Notes under the pieces: model-generated
What the model was told of the DNA's origin: nothing
The model's database searches: none
The model's input: only the letters and a program-made list of their open reading frames with translations
Translations under genes and position numbers: made by a program
In this document: positions 32,948 to 42,091 of the stretch, piece by piece
How the letters are laid out: each line of letters begins with the position of its first letter
Numbering within the stretch: position 1 is the stretch's first letter
Assembly (NCBI RefSeq): GCF_025137375.1
Contig: NZ_CP073720.1
Location: 3,248,501 to 3,312,500, forward strand
Direction of reading: 5' to 3'
Length of the DNA stretch: 64,000 nt
Source: Dactylosporangium fulvum
GTDB taxonomy: Bacteria > Actinomycetota > Actinomycetes > Mycobacteriales > Micromonosporaceae

Positions 32948-34170
32948 GTTCGGTACCGCATAACGGCCACAGCGGCGGCATCGGCGAGCGGGTCTCTCGC
33001 CTGGTGGTCAAGGAGTTGGGCAACTTCGCCGGCGCGCTGGGGGAGCGGGCCGTGGAGTCGCTGCGTGGCAGGGTCGGCGATCTCACCGAGCGGCTGACCG
33101 GCTTCGCCGAGCGCTCGGAGAATCCCACGCTGGTGGCCGCGGCCAAGGGCGCGGAGCAACTGGCCGGGGGTGGCTCTCCGGCGAAGGCCACGCTCAAGGG
33201 CGGGGTCGCCGGTGGGCTGGCCAAGTTGAAGCAGGCGTTCGGTGGGGGGAAGCGGAGCAAGAAGCTCAAGCTGACGAACATCGTCGAGTACGTCGACGTC
33301 GGTGTGCCGGTGCGGGTGGCGTACAACCAGTGGACCGAGTTCGAGGACATCCCGCGGTTCACGAAGAAGGTCGAGAAGGTCGAGCGGGAGAAGGAGCAGG
33401 AGAAGCTTCATTGGCGGGCGCAGATCTTCCTGTCGCACCGTGACTGGGACGCCCAGATCGTTGAGATGGTTCCGGACGAGCGGATCGTGTGGCGCTCGAA
33501 GGGGGCGAAGGGCTATCCGGACGGCGCCATCTCGTTCCATGCCCTCACGCCCACGCTGACCCGGGTGGTGCTGATCATCGAGTATCACCCCCAGGGCTTC
33601 TTCGAGCAGACCGGAAACCTCTGGCGTGCGCAGGGGCGCCGGGCCCGGCTGGAGTTGAAGCACTTCGTGCGGCATTGCATGACGCAGGCGGTCCTGAACC
33701 CGGAGCAGTTGGAGGGCTGGCGCGGTGTGATCCACGACGGTGAGGTGGTGACGGACCACGAGACCGCTGTGGAGCAGGAACAGGAGCGCGAGAAAGCGGA
33801 GGAGCGCGGCGAGGGCCGCGAGGGCCGCGAGCGCGAGGAAGAGGAGCGCGAGGAAGAGGAGCGCGAGGAAGAGGAACGCGAGGAAGAGGAACGCGAGGAA
33901 GAGGAACGCGAGGAAGAGGAACGCGAGGAAGAGGAACGCGGCGAGGGCGGGGAAGTCCGCGACGACGTTGAAGGCCGGGAGCGCGAAGGCCGGGAACGCG
34001 GCGAGGGCCAGGAACGTGAGGGGCGTGAGCGCGGCGAAGGCCGGGAACGCGGCGAGGGCCAGGAACGTGAGGGGCGTGAGCGCGGCGAGGGCCGTGACCG
34101 CGGCGAGGATCGGGGGCGGCGCGGCCGGCGTGAGCGCGGCGAGGATCGGGAGCGGCGCGGGCGCGGGTGA
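32944..34170 (+). CDS. SRPBCC-domain protein with repetitive charged tail (copy 2)
   Basis: A 408-aa paralogue of the protein at 30598-31593: same helical start (RLVVKELGNFAGALGERAVE), same KRSKKLKLTNIVEYVDVGVP boundary and same SRPBCC core (about 105-260: IVWRSKGAKGYPDGAISFHA, VVLIIEYHPQGFFEQTGNLW). Residues about 280-408 are almost only Glu, Arg and Gly, encoded by perfect tandem repeats (33831-33935 and 33985-34086). The tail is probably disordered and polyampholytic; its length may vary by slippage. ATG overlaps the previous stop. Confidence 0.8.
   Translation: MSSVPHNGHSGGIGERVSRLVVKELGNFAGALGERAVESLRGRVGDLTERLTGFAERSENPTLVAAAKGAEQLAGGGSPAKATLKGGVAGGLAKLKQAFGGGKRSKKLKLTNIVEYVDVGVPVRVAYNQWTEFEDIPRFTKKVEKVEREKEQEKLHWRAQIFLSHRDWDAQIVEMVPDERIVWRSKGAKGYPDGAISFHALTPTLTRVVLIIEYHPQGFFEQTGNLWRAQGRRARLELKHFVRHCMTQAVLNPEQLEGWRGVIHDGEVVTDHETAVEQEQEREKAEERGEGREGREREEEEREEEEREEEEREEEEREEEEREEEEREEEERGEGGEVRDDVEGREREGRERGEGQEREGRERGEGRERGEGQEREGRERGEGRDRGEDRGRRGRRERGEDRERRGRG
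33831..33935 (+). repeat. Seven tandem 15-bp coding repeats
   Basis: Unit (G/A)CGCGAGGAAGAGGA repeated seven times without a gap; the first three start with G, the last four with A, so the array grew in two steps. It encodes REEEE-type pentapeptides in the SRPBCC tail. In-frame unit length means copy changes keep the frame. Confidence 0.9.
33985..34086 (+). repeat. Two perfect 51-bp tandem repeats
   Basis: 33985-34035 and 34036-34086 are identical and encode EGRERGEGQEREGRERG twice. The identity at every third base shows a recent duplication. Confidence 0.85.
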
Positions 34171-34726
34171 GACAGAGGACCGCGAGCGCGGCCGGGAGTG
34201 CGGTGAAGGCGCCAGTACCGCCCGGTCGGCCCAGTCCAGCCGCGGCGTGGGGTTCTGTCGGCGCAGGACCGCGTCTCGTGACGAAGAACCAGGATCTCTG
34301 CACTTTGGCTGCACTGGTGTGGGTGAGGAGAGCAAGCCAGCCGGCGATGCCTGAATGGTGCGGTTACGCAGAACGTCAGGATCGATCTTGGTAGCTCCCG
34401 GCGGCGGCACGCGAATGGTTCTCACAGTCGTTGTGGTTGCGGCTGTCCCGAACGTCACCGGCCTGCATCGCCGTCGTTGTCGTGATGGCTGTGTGGGGAG
34501 TAGCGTTACTGGGAGTGATGTCGTTTCAGCATTCGGTCGCCATGACATCTGGCTGCGGCAGCCTTCGGGCGATAGGGCCACAGGCTGAGACGCTGTGTCA
34601 CGTTTGCTGCGCCGAGTTGCGGCTGCGGGCCATTGTCGTGTCGCCGTGATCGGCGCGGGCCGTGGTCGCGCGAGGGTCGTCACCGGTCGGACGCGCCGCC
34701 GGACATTCCCTAAGGTGGGCGGCATA
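34171..34726. other. 555-base gap before GAF-ANTAR pair B
   Basis: No frame with family features. The segment around 34255-34420 has lower GC and mixed frames, suggesting inserted or decayed sequence. The pair B promoter should lie near the end. Confidence 0.4.
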
Positions 34727-35368
34727 GTGGAGCTGCTGGAGAGGGTCTGCGTCGACGCTGCGCGGGCACTGTCGGCCTCGGGGGTCGGGATGAGTCTGAT
34801 GGCCTCCGACGGTGTTCATGGCATGGCCGCAGCGTCGGACCCGAACACCGCGCGGATCGAGGAGTTGCAGTTCACGTTCGGGGAGGGTCCGTGTATCGAC
34901 GCCGCTGCGGCCGGCCGCCCGGTTCTGGTGCCAGATCTGGCCGACGGGGCGATGCGCCGATGGCCGGTGTACGCGACCGCGGTCCTGGATGCGGGGATCC
35001 GGGCGGTGTTCGCGTTTCCGTTGCAGGTCGGGGCGGCTCGCCTCGGCGTCCTCGATGTGTTCCGTACCAGTTCCGGGGCGATGTCCAGGCCGGAACTGGG
35101 TCAAGCGCTCGCGTTCGCCGACCAGGTCGTGATGACCTTGTTGGATGGCCAGGAACGGACCACCGGCGTGGACGAGCTGGACGAGGCGTTCGAGCACCGC
35201 GCCCAGCTGTTCCAGGCCCAGGGCATGGTGATGGTCCAGCTGGGCATTCCCCTCGCGGAGGCGTTGGCACGAATCCGGGCCCACGCCTACGCCGCCGACC
35301 GGCCGTTGAGCGAGGTGGCCGCGGATATCGTGGCTCGTCGGCTCTGCTTCGACATCGACCGTGCATGA
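34727..35368 (+). CDS. GAF-ANTAR regulator, short type (pair B)
   Basis: A 213-aa protein very close to the pair C short gene (42873-43535): VELLERVCVDAARALSASGV, GVHGMAAASDPNTARIEELQ, FGEGPCIDAAAAGRPVLVPD, AGIRAVFAFPLQVGAARLGV. The ANTAR-like end is HRAQLFQAQGMVMVQLGIPL, then ADRPLSEVAADIVARRLCF. GTG 34727 is preferred over GTG 34715 because AAGGTGGG lies seven bases upstream. It is followed after 40 bases by the long gene. Confidence 0.83.
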   Translation: MELLERVCVDAARALSASGVGMSLMASDGVHGMAAASDPNTARIEELQFTFGEGPCIDAAAAGRPVLVPDLADGAMRRWPVYATAVLDAGIRAVFAFPLQVGAARLGVLDVFRTSSGAMSRPELGQALAFADQVVMTLLDGQERTTGVDELDEAFEHRAQLFQAQGMVMVQLGIPLAEALARIRAHAYAADRPLSEVAADIVARRLCFDIDRA

Positions 35369-35408
35369 CCACTGTCACGAGCATCGCAGGAAAGGCCAGG
35401 GAGCTGTC

Positions 35409-36137
35409 ATGACCACCGTATCCGAACGACACCTGGCGACGATCTTTGTCGAGGTGGCCGACACCCTGGTCGGCGGGTTCGACCTGATCGAGTTCATGCA
35501 GATGCTTGCCGACCGCGTCGCGGGGCTGGTCGAGAACGCCACCGTGGGGCTGCTGCTGGCCGATGAGCAGAACCGGCTGCGGTTCATGGCCGCCTCGGAC
35601 GAGACAACCACATTGTTGGAGCTGCTGCAGCTGCAGTGGCGGGACGGGCCCTGTCTGGACGCGTTCCGCACCGCCGAGCCGGTCGTCAACGCCGATCTGG
35701 GCACCGCAGGCGCCCGCTGGCCGCGGTTTGCGCCCTACGCCACGGCCGCCGGTTTCCGCTCCGTGCACGCATTCCCGTTGCGGCTGCGCAACGACGTGAT
35801 CGGCGCGATGGGCGTCTTCGGCACCGGCAGCACCGCCTTCGACAACGCCGACGTGCAGATCATGCAGGCACTGGCCGACGTCGCCGCGATCGGCCTGCTG
35901 CAGGAACGGACGATCCGCCAAGGCGAGGTTCTCATCGAGCAGCTGCAGGGCGCGCTGAACAGCCGAATCATTGTCGAACAGGCGAAAGGTGCCGTCGCGC
36001 AGGCGCATGACGTCTCCGTCGATGCGGCCTTCGAGTTGATCCGGGCCCACGCCCGGCGCACCCACCGCAGCCTCAGCGACGTCGCCCTTCGCGTGGCTAC
36101 CGACGTCACCAGTCTGCCCGACATCACCGGAGACTGA
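35409..36137 (+). CDS. GAF-ANTAR regulator, long type (pair B)
   Basis: A 242-aa GAF-ANTAR protein that shares most residues with 42092-42820: MTTVSERHLATIFVEVADTL, TVGLLLADEQNRLRFMAASD, LLQLQWRDGPCLDAFRTAEP, AMGVFGTGSTAFDNADVQIM. ANTAR: LNSRIIVEQAKGAVAQAHDV, FELIRAHARRTHRSLSDVAL. GGGAG precedes ATG 35409. An RNA-binding antiterminator controlled by a small-molecule or redox-responsive GAF domain is the family expectation. Confidence 0.88.
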   Translation: MTTVSERHLATIFVEVADTLVGGFDLIEFMQMLADRVAGLVENATVGLLLADEQNRLRFMAASDETTTLLELLQLQWRDGPCLDAFRTAEPVVNADLGTAGARWPRFAPYATAAGFRSVHAFPLRLRNDVIGAMGVFGTGSTAFDNADVQIMQALADVAAIGLLQERTIRQGEVLIEQLQGALNSRIIVEQAKGAVAQAHDVSVDAAFELIRAHARRTHRSLSDVALRVATDVTSLPDITGD

Positions 36138-36189
36138 CCGGCCGAAACCCAGCGCCGATGCCCGGGACGTTCCGGTTGCAGCTCTCGTT

Positions 36190-36530
36190 GTGGTGGCTCA
36201 CGCCTTCCTCGTACGGAATTTGACGGTATGTGTGCCGGGCGGTCGACCAGCACGGCCAGGTCATCGACGTGCTCGTCTCGACCCGCCGCGACACCGCTGC
36301 GGCCCGACGGTTCTTCCGATGGGCGCTATCGACGTTGAAGTGACACTCGGCGAGGTCGTCACCGCCGCCGCGGTCTACCCCCGACGTCCTGGACGAGTGA
36401 TCCCGTCCGCGTGGCACCACGCCGAGCAGTAGGCCAACAATCCGATCGAGGCTGGTCACAGCCGACTCAAACACCGGCTGAGACCGATGCGCGGGCTGCG
36501 AACGGACCAGACAGCACTCCGTGGTCGAGG
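36190..36530 (+). pseudogene. IS6-family transposase remnant
   Basis: One frame reads CRAVDQHGQVIDVLVSTRRD, TAAARRFFRWALSTLK then a stop; the next frame continues EVVTAAAVYPRR, PSAWHHAEQ, a stop, and ANNPIEAGHSRLKHRLRPMR with GLRTDQTA. This is the IS6 DDE domain with at least two frameshifts and an internal stop. Ends not identified. Confidence 0.75.
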
Positions 36531-36850
36531 CCGAGTTCGGACCAGCGCGGCCCGCATGCCTCGCCATGGCGGAGGCCGCGTAGGGCTAGTGAGCCGTTAC
36601 GACGTCCCGGCATCCGCACCGTTTGAAGATCAAACCCGGTGTCGCCACGGCGCCCTCTGTTAGCGGCGTGCTTCTGGTCTTCAGGGTGACATCGTGGTCG
36701 TGTGCGAGGTAGGTACTCGGTCGGCGTAGTGGCTGGGCGGGTATGCGCATGGGTAAGACGCGCCGGCCCCGCGGTACGAGGAGGGTAAGGACGGCCGTGT
36801 GGATGCGGTTGGTCGGGATGACCGTTGCTGATCCGCATTCTTGGTATGTT

Positions 36851-37073
36851 TCGCGTCCTGGGTGATTCGGGTGGACGGGTGTAGGGTGACGTTGTTGCCC
36901 GGGACCCCGGTGGCTGACAGTCCGTCGCTGATGGACACGTCCCACTGAGCGAGGTCGTCGCATGCAGCATGTATGGACCGTCGTCGCTGCAATCGTGGTC
37001 CTGGTTCTTCTTTCACTCGCTGTGCGGGTCGTCAGGCGGTACGAGCAGGGTGTGCTCGTCTGGCTCGGCCGGG
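36851..37073 (+). repeat. Dispersed 223-bp repeat, copy B (slipin promoter and N-terminus)
   Basis: Inverted partner of 20104-20326. Both share the GTGATTCGGG ... GTAGGGTGAC block, which has the spacing of a -35/-10 promoter (GTAGGGT as -10), and TCGCTGATGGAC before the start codon. Confidence 0.75.
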
Positions 37074-37700
37074 TAAGCCTGCGGATCGTCGCCATGCCGA
37101 TCCGGTCCAGGGCATCACCACCAGGGTCAACGTCAGCGTCGACGTGTCCGCGGTGGCGTATTTCCGGGTTGTTGACGCGGTGAAGTCGGTGGTGGCCATC
37201 GAGAAGGTCGGGGCAACCATCAGTCAGATCGCCCGGACCGCCCTGCGCAAGGTCGTCGGGCAGCACACCCTCGATGAGACGCTGTCGGAAACCGACCGGA
37301 TCAACGTCGACGTCACGACCGAAGCGCGGGGCGTCGCCGTCACGCTGGTCGAGCTCAAGGACACCCAACTGCCCGAGAGTCCGAAGCGGGCCATGGCCCG
37401 ACAGGCGGAGGCGGAGCGGGAGAAACGCGCCAAGATCATTGTCGCCGAGGGGGAGGCAATGGCCACGGACGCGTTCGGGACCGCCGCGGACGTCATGACG
37501 GCTCATCCGCTGGCGTTACAGCTGCGCGATCTGCAAGGCCTGGTGGAGATCGGCGTGGACAAGAGCACCACGGTGGTGTTCCAGTCCCCGTTGATGACCA
37601 CGATCGGCGAACTCGGCGCGTTCCTGGCGCGGGAGGCGACGGCTGTGGCCGTTCCGCGGTCCGATCCGTCGCCGGCCGCCGGGCCGCCGAATGGAAGGCC
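36962..37700 (+). pseudogene. Slipin (SPFH/band 7) gene with internal deletions
   Basis: N-terminal span and start (HVWTVVAAIVVLVLLSLAVR, YEQGVLVWLGRV) in one frame; the band 7 part continues in another frame: GITTRVNVSVDVSAVAYFRV, TALRKVVGQHTLDETLSETD, VTLVELKDTQLPESPKRAMA, RQAEAEREKRAKIIVAEGEA, HPLALQLRDLQGLVEIGVDK. The P..GI region (about 15-20 residues) and a short piece before DVTTEARG are missing relative to the family. A frameshift near 37090 separates the halves, so no complete slipin is made. Confidence 0.75.
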
Positions 37701-37870
37701 CATCCCGCGATCTGCTGGCGCTGGTCAAAGCTGTCGACGGCGACGACCCGGACCGGCTCGCACTTCACCAGCTCCGGGTCAGCATCCTGATCTTGGCCGA
37801 CGAGCCATCTGAGCGAGAACCGATCCCCACACGTCCTTGACCCGCAATCGACAGTCCGCCGCGGAGCACC

Positions 37871-38944
37871 TCACGCACCGGCTCCCTTCTGGTTGGGCAG
37901 GGCGAGGCGGAAGATGGTCTTCCAGACGCTTGCGCTCTGATGGGCGAGGGATCCGGTGTTGTACCGGAGTCCGAACCGTTCGCAGAGGTCGCGGACTTTC
38001 GGGGCGATCTCGGCGTAGCGGTTGCTGGGCAGGTCGGGGAAGAGGTGGTGTTCGATCTGGTGGCTGAGGTTGCCGGTCATGATGTGGAAAAGCGGGCCGC
38101 CGTCGATGTTGGACGAGCCCAGCAGTTGCCGTAGGTACCATTGGCCGCGGGTTTCGCCGTCGAGCTGCTCCTCGGTGAACACTTCGGAGCCTTCGGGGAA
38201 GTGGCCGCAGAAGATGATCGTGTGCGACCACACGTTGCGGGCCACGTTCGCCAGGAGGTTGCCGAACAGGGCCGGCACGAACGACGGGCCGGCCAGTAGC
38301 GGGAATGCCACGTAGTCCTTGATGACCTGGCGGCTGGCCTTGCGCAGCACCCCGCGCAACTGGGTCATGGCCTCGCTCCAGCGCTTTTCACCACGCCACG
38401 CACGTTCCAGCTCGACGTCGTAGATGGCGATGCCCCACTCGAAGGCGAGGGCCAGGGCGGCGTTGTAGATCGGCTGGGCGAGGTGGATGGGGTGCCAGGG
38501 CTGCGCGGGACTGACGCGCATCGCGCTGTATCCGATGTCGCGGTCCTTGCCCAGCACGTTGGTGTAGGTGTGGTGCACAAAGTTGTGTGAGTGCTTCCAC
38601 ATGTCGGCCGGCGAGGCGTGGTCCCATTCCCAGGTGGTGGAGTGGATGTCGGGGTCGCGCATCCAGTCCCACTGACCGTGCAGGACGTTGTGGCCGATCT
38701 CCATGTTCTCCAGGATCTTGGCGACGGCCAGTGCCGCGGTGCCGGCCAGCCAGGCCGGCGGCAGGACCGAGACCATCAGCAGGGTCCGGCCGCCCGCCTC
38801 CAGGCCCCGCTGGACAGCAATGACCCGGCGGATATAGCGGGCGTCGCCCTCGCCGAGGCTGGCGGTGATCTCGTCGCGGAGCTGGTCGAGTTCGCGGCCG
38901 ATCTCCTTGATGTCGACGTCGGTGAGATGTTCGGGCACAGGCAC
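37871..38944 (-). CDS. Membrane fatty-acid desaturase 2
   Basis: A 357-aa desaturase of the DesA3/stearoyl type. Histidine boxes: H85-NVLHG, HSHNFVHH at 118-125, and HQIEHHLFPDLPSNRY near 295-310. GTG 38944 with GGAG upstream. It would need electrons from a ferredoxin reductase; the expected partner gene directly upstream is reduced to its last 35 codons (38956-39060). It differs from desaturase 1 (18926) in length and boxes, so it is not part of the recent duplication. Confidence 0.88.
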   Translation of the reverse strand: MPVPEHLTDVDIKEIGRELDQLRDEITASLGEGDARYIRRVIAVQRGLEAGGRTLLMVSVLPPAWLAGTAALAVAKILENMEIGHNVLHGQWDWMRDPDIHSTTWEWDHASPADMWKHSHNFVHHTYTNVLGKDRDIGYSAMRVSPAQPWHPIHLAQPIYNAALALAFEWGIAIYDVELERAWRGEKRWSEAMTQLRGVLRKASRQVIKDYVAFPLLAGPSFVPALFGNLLANVARNVWSHTIIFCGHFPEGSEVFTEEQLDGETRGQWYLRQLLGSSNIDGGPLFHIMTGNLSHQIEHHLFPDLPSNRYAEIAPKVRDLCERFGLRYNTGSLAHQSASVWKTIFRLALPNQKGAGA

Positions 38945-38955
38945 AGGTGGGTCTC

Positions 38956-39060
38956 CTACACATCGATCTCGACAGGACCGGCCGCCGTGCAGACGCAGGC
39001 CTGGATGAGTTCACCCTCGTCGCCGTGCTCGCGGCCGGTACGCAGGTCACGCACCCGGCC
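38956..39060 (-). pseudogene. Ferredoxin reductase, C-terminal [2Fe-2S] remnant
   Basis: VRDLRTGREHGDEGELIQAC, VCTAAGPVEIDV is the C-terminus of the ferredoxin-domain reductases that feed DesA3-type desaturases (Q-x-C-V-x-A-A-x-G pattern, holding the last iron ligand). The flavin, NADPH and most of the iron-sulphur part are gone. It sits 12 bases before the desaturase start, the normal operon position. Confidence 0.65.
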
Positions 39061-39302
39061 GACCGCAACCGCACCACGCAAGGCGTCGGACGACGACAAA
39101 CCGGTGCACCCCTCAACGGCGCGCCACCTACCCATGTGCACCTGGCGCTAACCTCCGCAACGCGACGCGACCTGCCGTAGCGCTGCGCCCGACAACCGTG
39201 GCCGCCAAGGGGCGAGGGCGACGAGCGACACTCCCACAGTGCGGCATCGTCGACGTACGGCTGAGGCCGCCTTTGCCGGGTAGGCCACCGCGTCGGCGTT
39301 GG

Positions 39303-39395
39303 TACTACGAGACCACCCTGCTGCGCTCCTACGCCCAGACCCTGCACCACCTCCACGACGTCGGCCGACCGTTGCGCGTCGCCACCGCGGCTTGA
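39303..39395 (+). pseudogene. Fatty-acid desaturase 3'-end fragment (copy at 39.3 kb)
   Basis: YYETTLLRSYAQTLHHLHDV with GRPLRVATAA and its stop are nearly identical, in DNA as well as protein, to the fragment at 11254-11394 and close to the intact C-terminus at 18926. It is on the opposite strand from both. Confidence 0.75.
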
Positions 39396-39464
39396 CCCTA
39401 CGGCCTCAACATCGGCGCAGCCGCCGTGATGACGACGGTTGCCAGACCGATGTCAGCAGCCTCG

Positions 39465-41900
39465 TTAGGTGCCGGTCGGCATGGGATTCGGTGGAATGTC
39501 GCCGGAGGGGAGGATATCGAGAGCGAGCGCGGCGTGTATGGCGTCGCGCCGGGTGTGGACCGCCAGCTTGCGGTAGATCGACGCGACGTGGGTCTTCACC
39601 GTGTTCGGGGAGAGGTGCAGCTCGGCGGCGATCTCGTGGATGGTTCGGTCTCCGGCCAGGTGTCGCATGACCGAGATCTCACCCAGGCTCAACGGACCGC
39701 CCGCCGGTGGGGTGATGGCAGTCGAGGGGAGATGGTTGAGGGTCGGGGCGAGTACGTGGTGGTTGGCATGGAACGGGTGCCAGAGCTGTTCCAGGTCGGC
39801 GAGGGCCATGGCCTGGCGCAGCAGGTGCGTGGCGTGCTGCGGGTCGCCGGTGGTGTTCGCCTGGTGCGCCATGAGCAGGCGGTGCTCGACTCGGTGGAAC
39901 AGCGAGATGCGTGGCTCGTGGAGCAGGGGCTGCAGCAGCTGGTCGATGCGGGCCTGCCGTTGGCGGGCGAGCACGAGTTTCGCGGTGGTGATCGCTGCGG
40001 TCGACGCGGGGACGGCGACGGCGTCGACACGCCAGTGCCGGTGGGCGTCGTGGAGCCGGCCGGTGGCGATGAGGACCTCGATCCGTAGCACCCGTGCGGC
40101 CCATTGTGGGACCAGCAATGCGTCGTCGCCGTCAACGATGAGTCGTTGGACGGCGTCCAACGCGGCGGCGTAGTCGTGGCGTTGCTGGCAGAGCAGCGCT
40201 GCCTGAAACTGTTGAGCGGCGACGAGCGCGGGTACCGACTGCCACAGTTGGACCGCGAGCGCGTCGAGATGCTGCACGGCCGCTTCGGGTGTGCCACGTT
40301 GGACGGCCACTTCGGCAAGGATCAGCCGCGCCCAGCCGCCGTCGTGGGAACCCACGAGGCCGTTCGCACGAACGTCCTCGCCGAGGGCGTCGGCATGGCG
40401 GACCGCGTCGCGTAGCCGGCCGGTCATCCGGGCGGTGACGGCGTGCAGGCGCAGCATCGTGCTTCGGTGCAACGGGCTGCGCCCGGCGGCCGACGTGTCG
40501 GAGTCAAGCGCTGCCTGCGCAGCTTCGTAGTCCCCGCGGCGCAATGCATGCCAGATGGGTTGCGCCGAGTGCTGGATCAGATCAGCTGGCCCTGCTGTCT
40601 CCCGCCGGACGGCGGTCGTCGAGTGCCGGACCGCGGACGACGGTGCTGCGGTGTTGTTGCCGACGCCGCGGTGCACGGCGAAGGCGTGGGCGAGTGGTGC
40701 ATCGTTGGCGAGCGATGACCAGGGGCCCGGAGTTGCCGCGGTGACAGCGGCCTGCGGGGTGGCCTCGCGGATCTGCTCGCCGTGCTGCTGCACGATCCTG
40801 ATGGCCGATGACCGGTCGGCTGCGGCCAGTGCGTGACGCAGTCCTTCGGCGGGCTGGAGGTGTGCGGTGTACCAGTCGGCGGCGGTGGCATGCAGTTGGC
40901 GCGTGTGGGCGGGGTCGTCCTCGGTGAGTGTGATGTAGAGGGCGGTGCGCCAGAGCCGGTGGTAGCGGTACCAGGCGGACGTGTCGTCAAGGCGGGTGGC
41001 GAACATGTCGTCGCGGGCGAGGTCGGCCAGGACGTCGGCGGCGTCGGTGCGGCCGGTGAGCGTGGCGAACAGGTCCGGGCAGACGGATTCGACCACGCTG
41101 GAGTCGCGTACGGCTTGGCGGAGGTCGGCCGGGTGCCTGCCCAACACGTCCCGCATCACGTACTCCGACAGCCCCGCGCCGGTGCGCAGCAGCTGTTCCA
41201 GGACGCCTTCCGGCTCATGCGGTTCCCCGTTCAGCGCCGCGGTCGCGACCGCGAGTCCCGCAGCCCACCCGTCGGTGGCGGCATACAGGCGCCTGCTGAG
41301 GGCCGCGGGCAGGCCAAGCCCTCGCTGAACGCAGAGGGTAGCCGTTTCGGCGGCGGTGAAGGCCAGGTCACGCCCGCAGAGCGCGTTGACCTGGGAGTGA
41401 CCCAGCCGTTGCGGGGATCCGTCCGGTGGGGCGTGCCTGCCCAGCAGCACGACGTGCAGGCGATCCTCGCTGGCGGCAAGCTGACGTACCTGTGGCAGGA
41501 AGCCGATGCCAGCAACCGCCTCGGTGCCGTCCAACACCACGATCACCTGGCCGCCGATTTGCGCTGGAATATCCTCATGCAGCGCCTGGGCCAGCTCGGC
41601 CGCGTTGACCGGCCACGACGGCCACCATGAAGGTGACCGCAGCGGCGCCTGCCACCATCGGGCGGTAGCGCACGCGGCGAGGTCCACGAACACCGACCGG
41701 GACAACGCGCCGACCGCCTCGATCCAGTCCACGACGAGCTCCGTCTTGCCCGCACCGGCCGGAGCATAGACCGTCGTGATCGACTGCTGGTCAGCTGCGG
41801 CGAACGCCGCGTGCAGCCGGGTCCGGCGCAGATGCCGTGACGCGTTCGCCGCGACCGCCCGACCACCGACGATCGCAGGTGAGGACACATAGCCGACCAT
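39465..41900 (-). CDS. Large ATP-binding LuxR-family (LAL/MalT-like) regulator
   Basis: An 811-aa STAND-type regulator. Walker A is APAGAGKT at 46-53, Walker B-like VIVVLDGTE near 120, a helical TPR-like middle, and a LuxR HTH at about 740-800 (LSLGEISVMRHLAGDRTIHE, then LHLSPNTVKTHVASIYRKLA). Such proteins sense an inducer and oligomerise with ATP to activate transcription. ATG 41900 is the second of two adjacent ATGs and fits AGAGGG better. Target genes are not evident. Confidence 0.87.
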   Translation of the reverse strand: MVGYVSSPAIVGGRAVAANASRHLRRTRLHAAFAAADQQSITTVYAPAGAGKTELVVDWIEAVGALSRSVFVDLAACATARWWQAPLRSPSWWPSWPVNAAELAQALHEDIPAQIGGQVIVVLDGTEAVAGIGFLPQVRQLAASEDRLHVVLLGRHAPPDGSPQRLGHSQVNALCGRDLAFTAAETATLCVQRGLGLPAALSRRLYAATDGWAAGLAVATAALNGEPHEPEGVLEQLLRTGAGLSEYVMRDVLGRHPADLRQAVRDSSVVESVCPDLFATLTGRTDAADVLADLARDDMFATRLDDTSAWYRYHRLWRTALYITLTEDDPAHTRQLHATAADWYTAHLQPAEGLRHALAAADRSSAIRIVQQHGEQIREATPQAAVTAATPGPWSSLANDAPLAHAFAVHRGVGNNTAAPSSAVRHSTTAVRRETAGPADLIQHSAQPIWHALRRGDYEAAQAALDSDTSAAGRSPLHRSTMLRLHAVTARMTGRLRDAVRHADALGEDVRANGLVGSHDGGWARLILAEVAVQRGTPEAAVQHLDALAVQLWQSVPALVAAQQFQAALLCQQRHDYAAALDAVQRLIVDGDDALLVPQWAARVLRIEVLIATGRLHDAHRHWRVDAVAVPASTAAITTAKLVLARQRQARIDQLLQPLLHEPRISLFHRVEHRLLMAHQANTTGDPQHATHLLRQAMALADLEQLWHPFHANHHVLAPTLNHLPSTAITPPAGGPLSLGEISVMRHLAGDRTIHEIAAELHLSPNTVKTHVASIYRKLAVHTRRDAIHAALALDILPSGDIPPNPMPTGT

Positions 41901-42091
41901 CATGACCCTCTGGGTGACGTCGAATCCTTGACCTGCAGAATTCGCCACCGGGGTCTGAGGTGACGCCCGAGGATATCGCAACCCGGTCGGTCGTTCCAGC
42001 CCAGCAGACGAACCACCCGCGCAGCTTCATAGCTCCCTCAGGTGCGGCCCTACTCCAGATACCGGATGTCATGCGGTGCTGTGGCGGTGCG

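Noticed and set aside
33831..34086. CRISPR-like array
   Set aside because: Repeats are directly adjacent without spacers, in frame, and encode a Glu/Arg tail.
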